From Glandiceps talaboti (taxonomy: Eukaryota > Hemichordata > Enteropneusta > Spengelidae): a stretch of DNA of 64,000 nucleotides. Positions 63,951 through 64,000 of the stretch are shown piece by piece; the first letter of the stretch is position 1, and each line of letters opens with the position of its first letter. Location of the stretch: positions 22,949,809-23,013,808 of the forward strand of contig NC_135563.1 in NCBI RefSeq assembly GCF_964340395.1, in the 5' to 3' direction. Position numbers and translations under genes: made by a program. A model generated the notes under the pieces. That model had not been told where the DNA came from. It did not search any database and saw only the letters and a list, made by a program, of their open reading frames with translations.

Positions 63951-64000
63951 CTGAAATTATAACAGAATGATTATAATCAAGAGGAAACTGTAAGGAGCAC

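Overview
The window is nuclear DNA from a multicellular animal, most likely a marine invertebrate. It is AT-rich, its genes are split into many short exons with GT-AG introns, and introns and spacers are full of microsatellites, minisatellites, small inverted-repeat transposons and tRNA-derived SINEs. Nothing bacterial, plastid or mitochondrial is visible. I cannot name the phylum from sequence alone.

Three complete protein-coding genes and one gene end can be assembled exon by exon. In all three complete models the reading phase closes at every junction. (1) Minus strand, 41300 down to 3245: an SLF2/FAM178A homologue (SMC5/6 recruitment factor), 20 coding exons, 1677 aa. Two very large disordered N-terminal exons are followed by 14 small exons for the conserved C-terminal domain. 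(2) Plus strand, 42428 to 48619: DDRGK1 (UFBP1), 7 coding exons, 303 aa, an ER-anchored UFMylation adaptor. (3) Minus strand, 58181 down to 54181: WDR54, 8 coding exons, 329 aa. (4) Minus strand, 63950 to 63850: the last coding exon of an unidentified gene that continues past the right edge. SLF2 and DDRGK1 are head to head with about 1.1 kb between start codons; DDRGK1 and WDR54 are tail to tail. The genes do not form one pathway: SLF2 acts on chromatin and DNA repair, DDRGK1 at the ER, and WDR54 is a WD40 protein of less certain role.

The rest is repeat-driven. SLF2 intron 3 holds about 80 copies of a 40-bp unit (23.29-26.49 kb), a 1.5-kb inverted-repeat element with 48-bp subterminal repeats, and a 1.6-kb TTAA-bounded (piggyBac-like) element. 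SLF2 intron 1 holds a roughly 0.8-kb inverted-repeat element inserted into a tandem duplication, with a 10-bp target duplication, and a SINE. DDRGK1 intron 6 is almost wholly a 32-bp minisatellite, and its 3' UTR appears to be about 30 copies of a 63-bp hairpin-forming unit.

I found no clearly new gene system. The most interesting signals are structural: minisatellites that have copied splice donors (three cases in two genes), a minisatellite apparently seeded by a tRNA-derived SINE, a 101-bp palindromic insertion flanked by a perfect 15-bp direct repeat, and the transcribed hairpin array in the DDRGK1 3' UTR.
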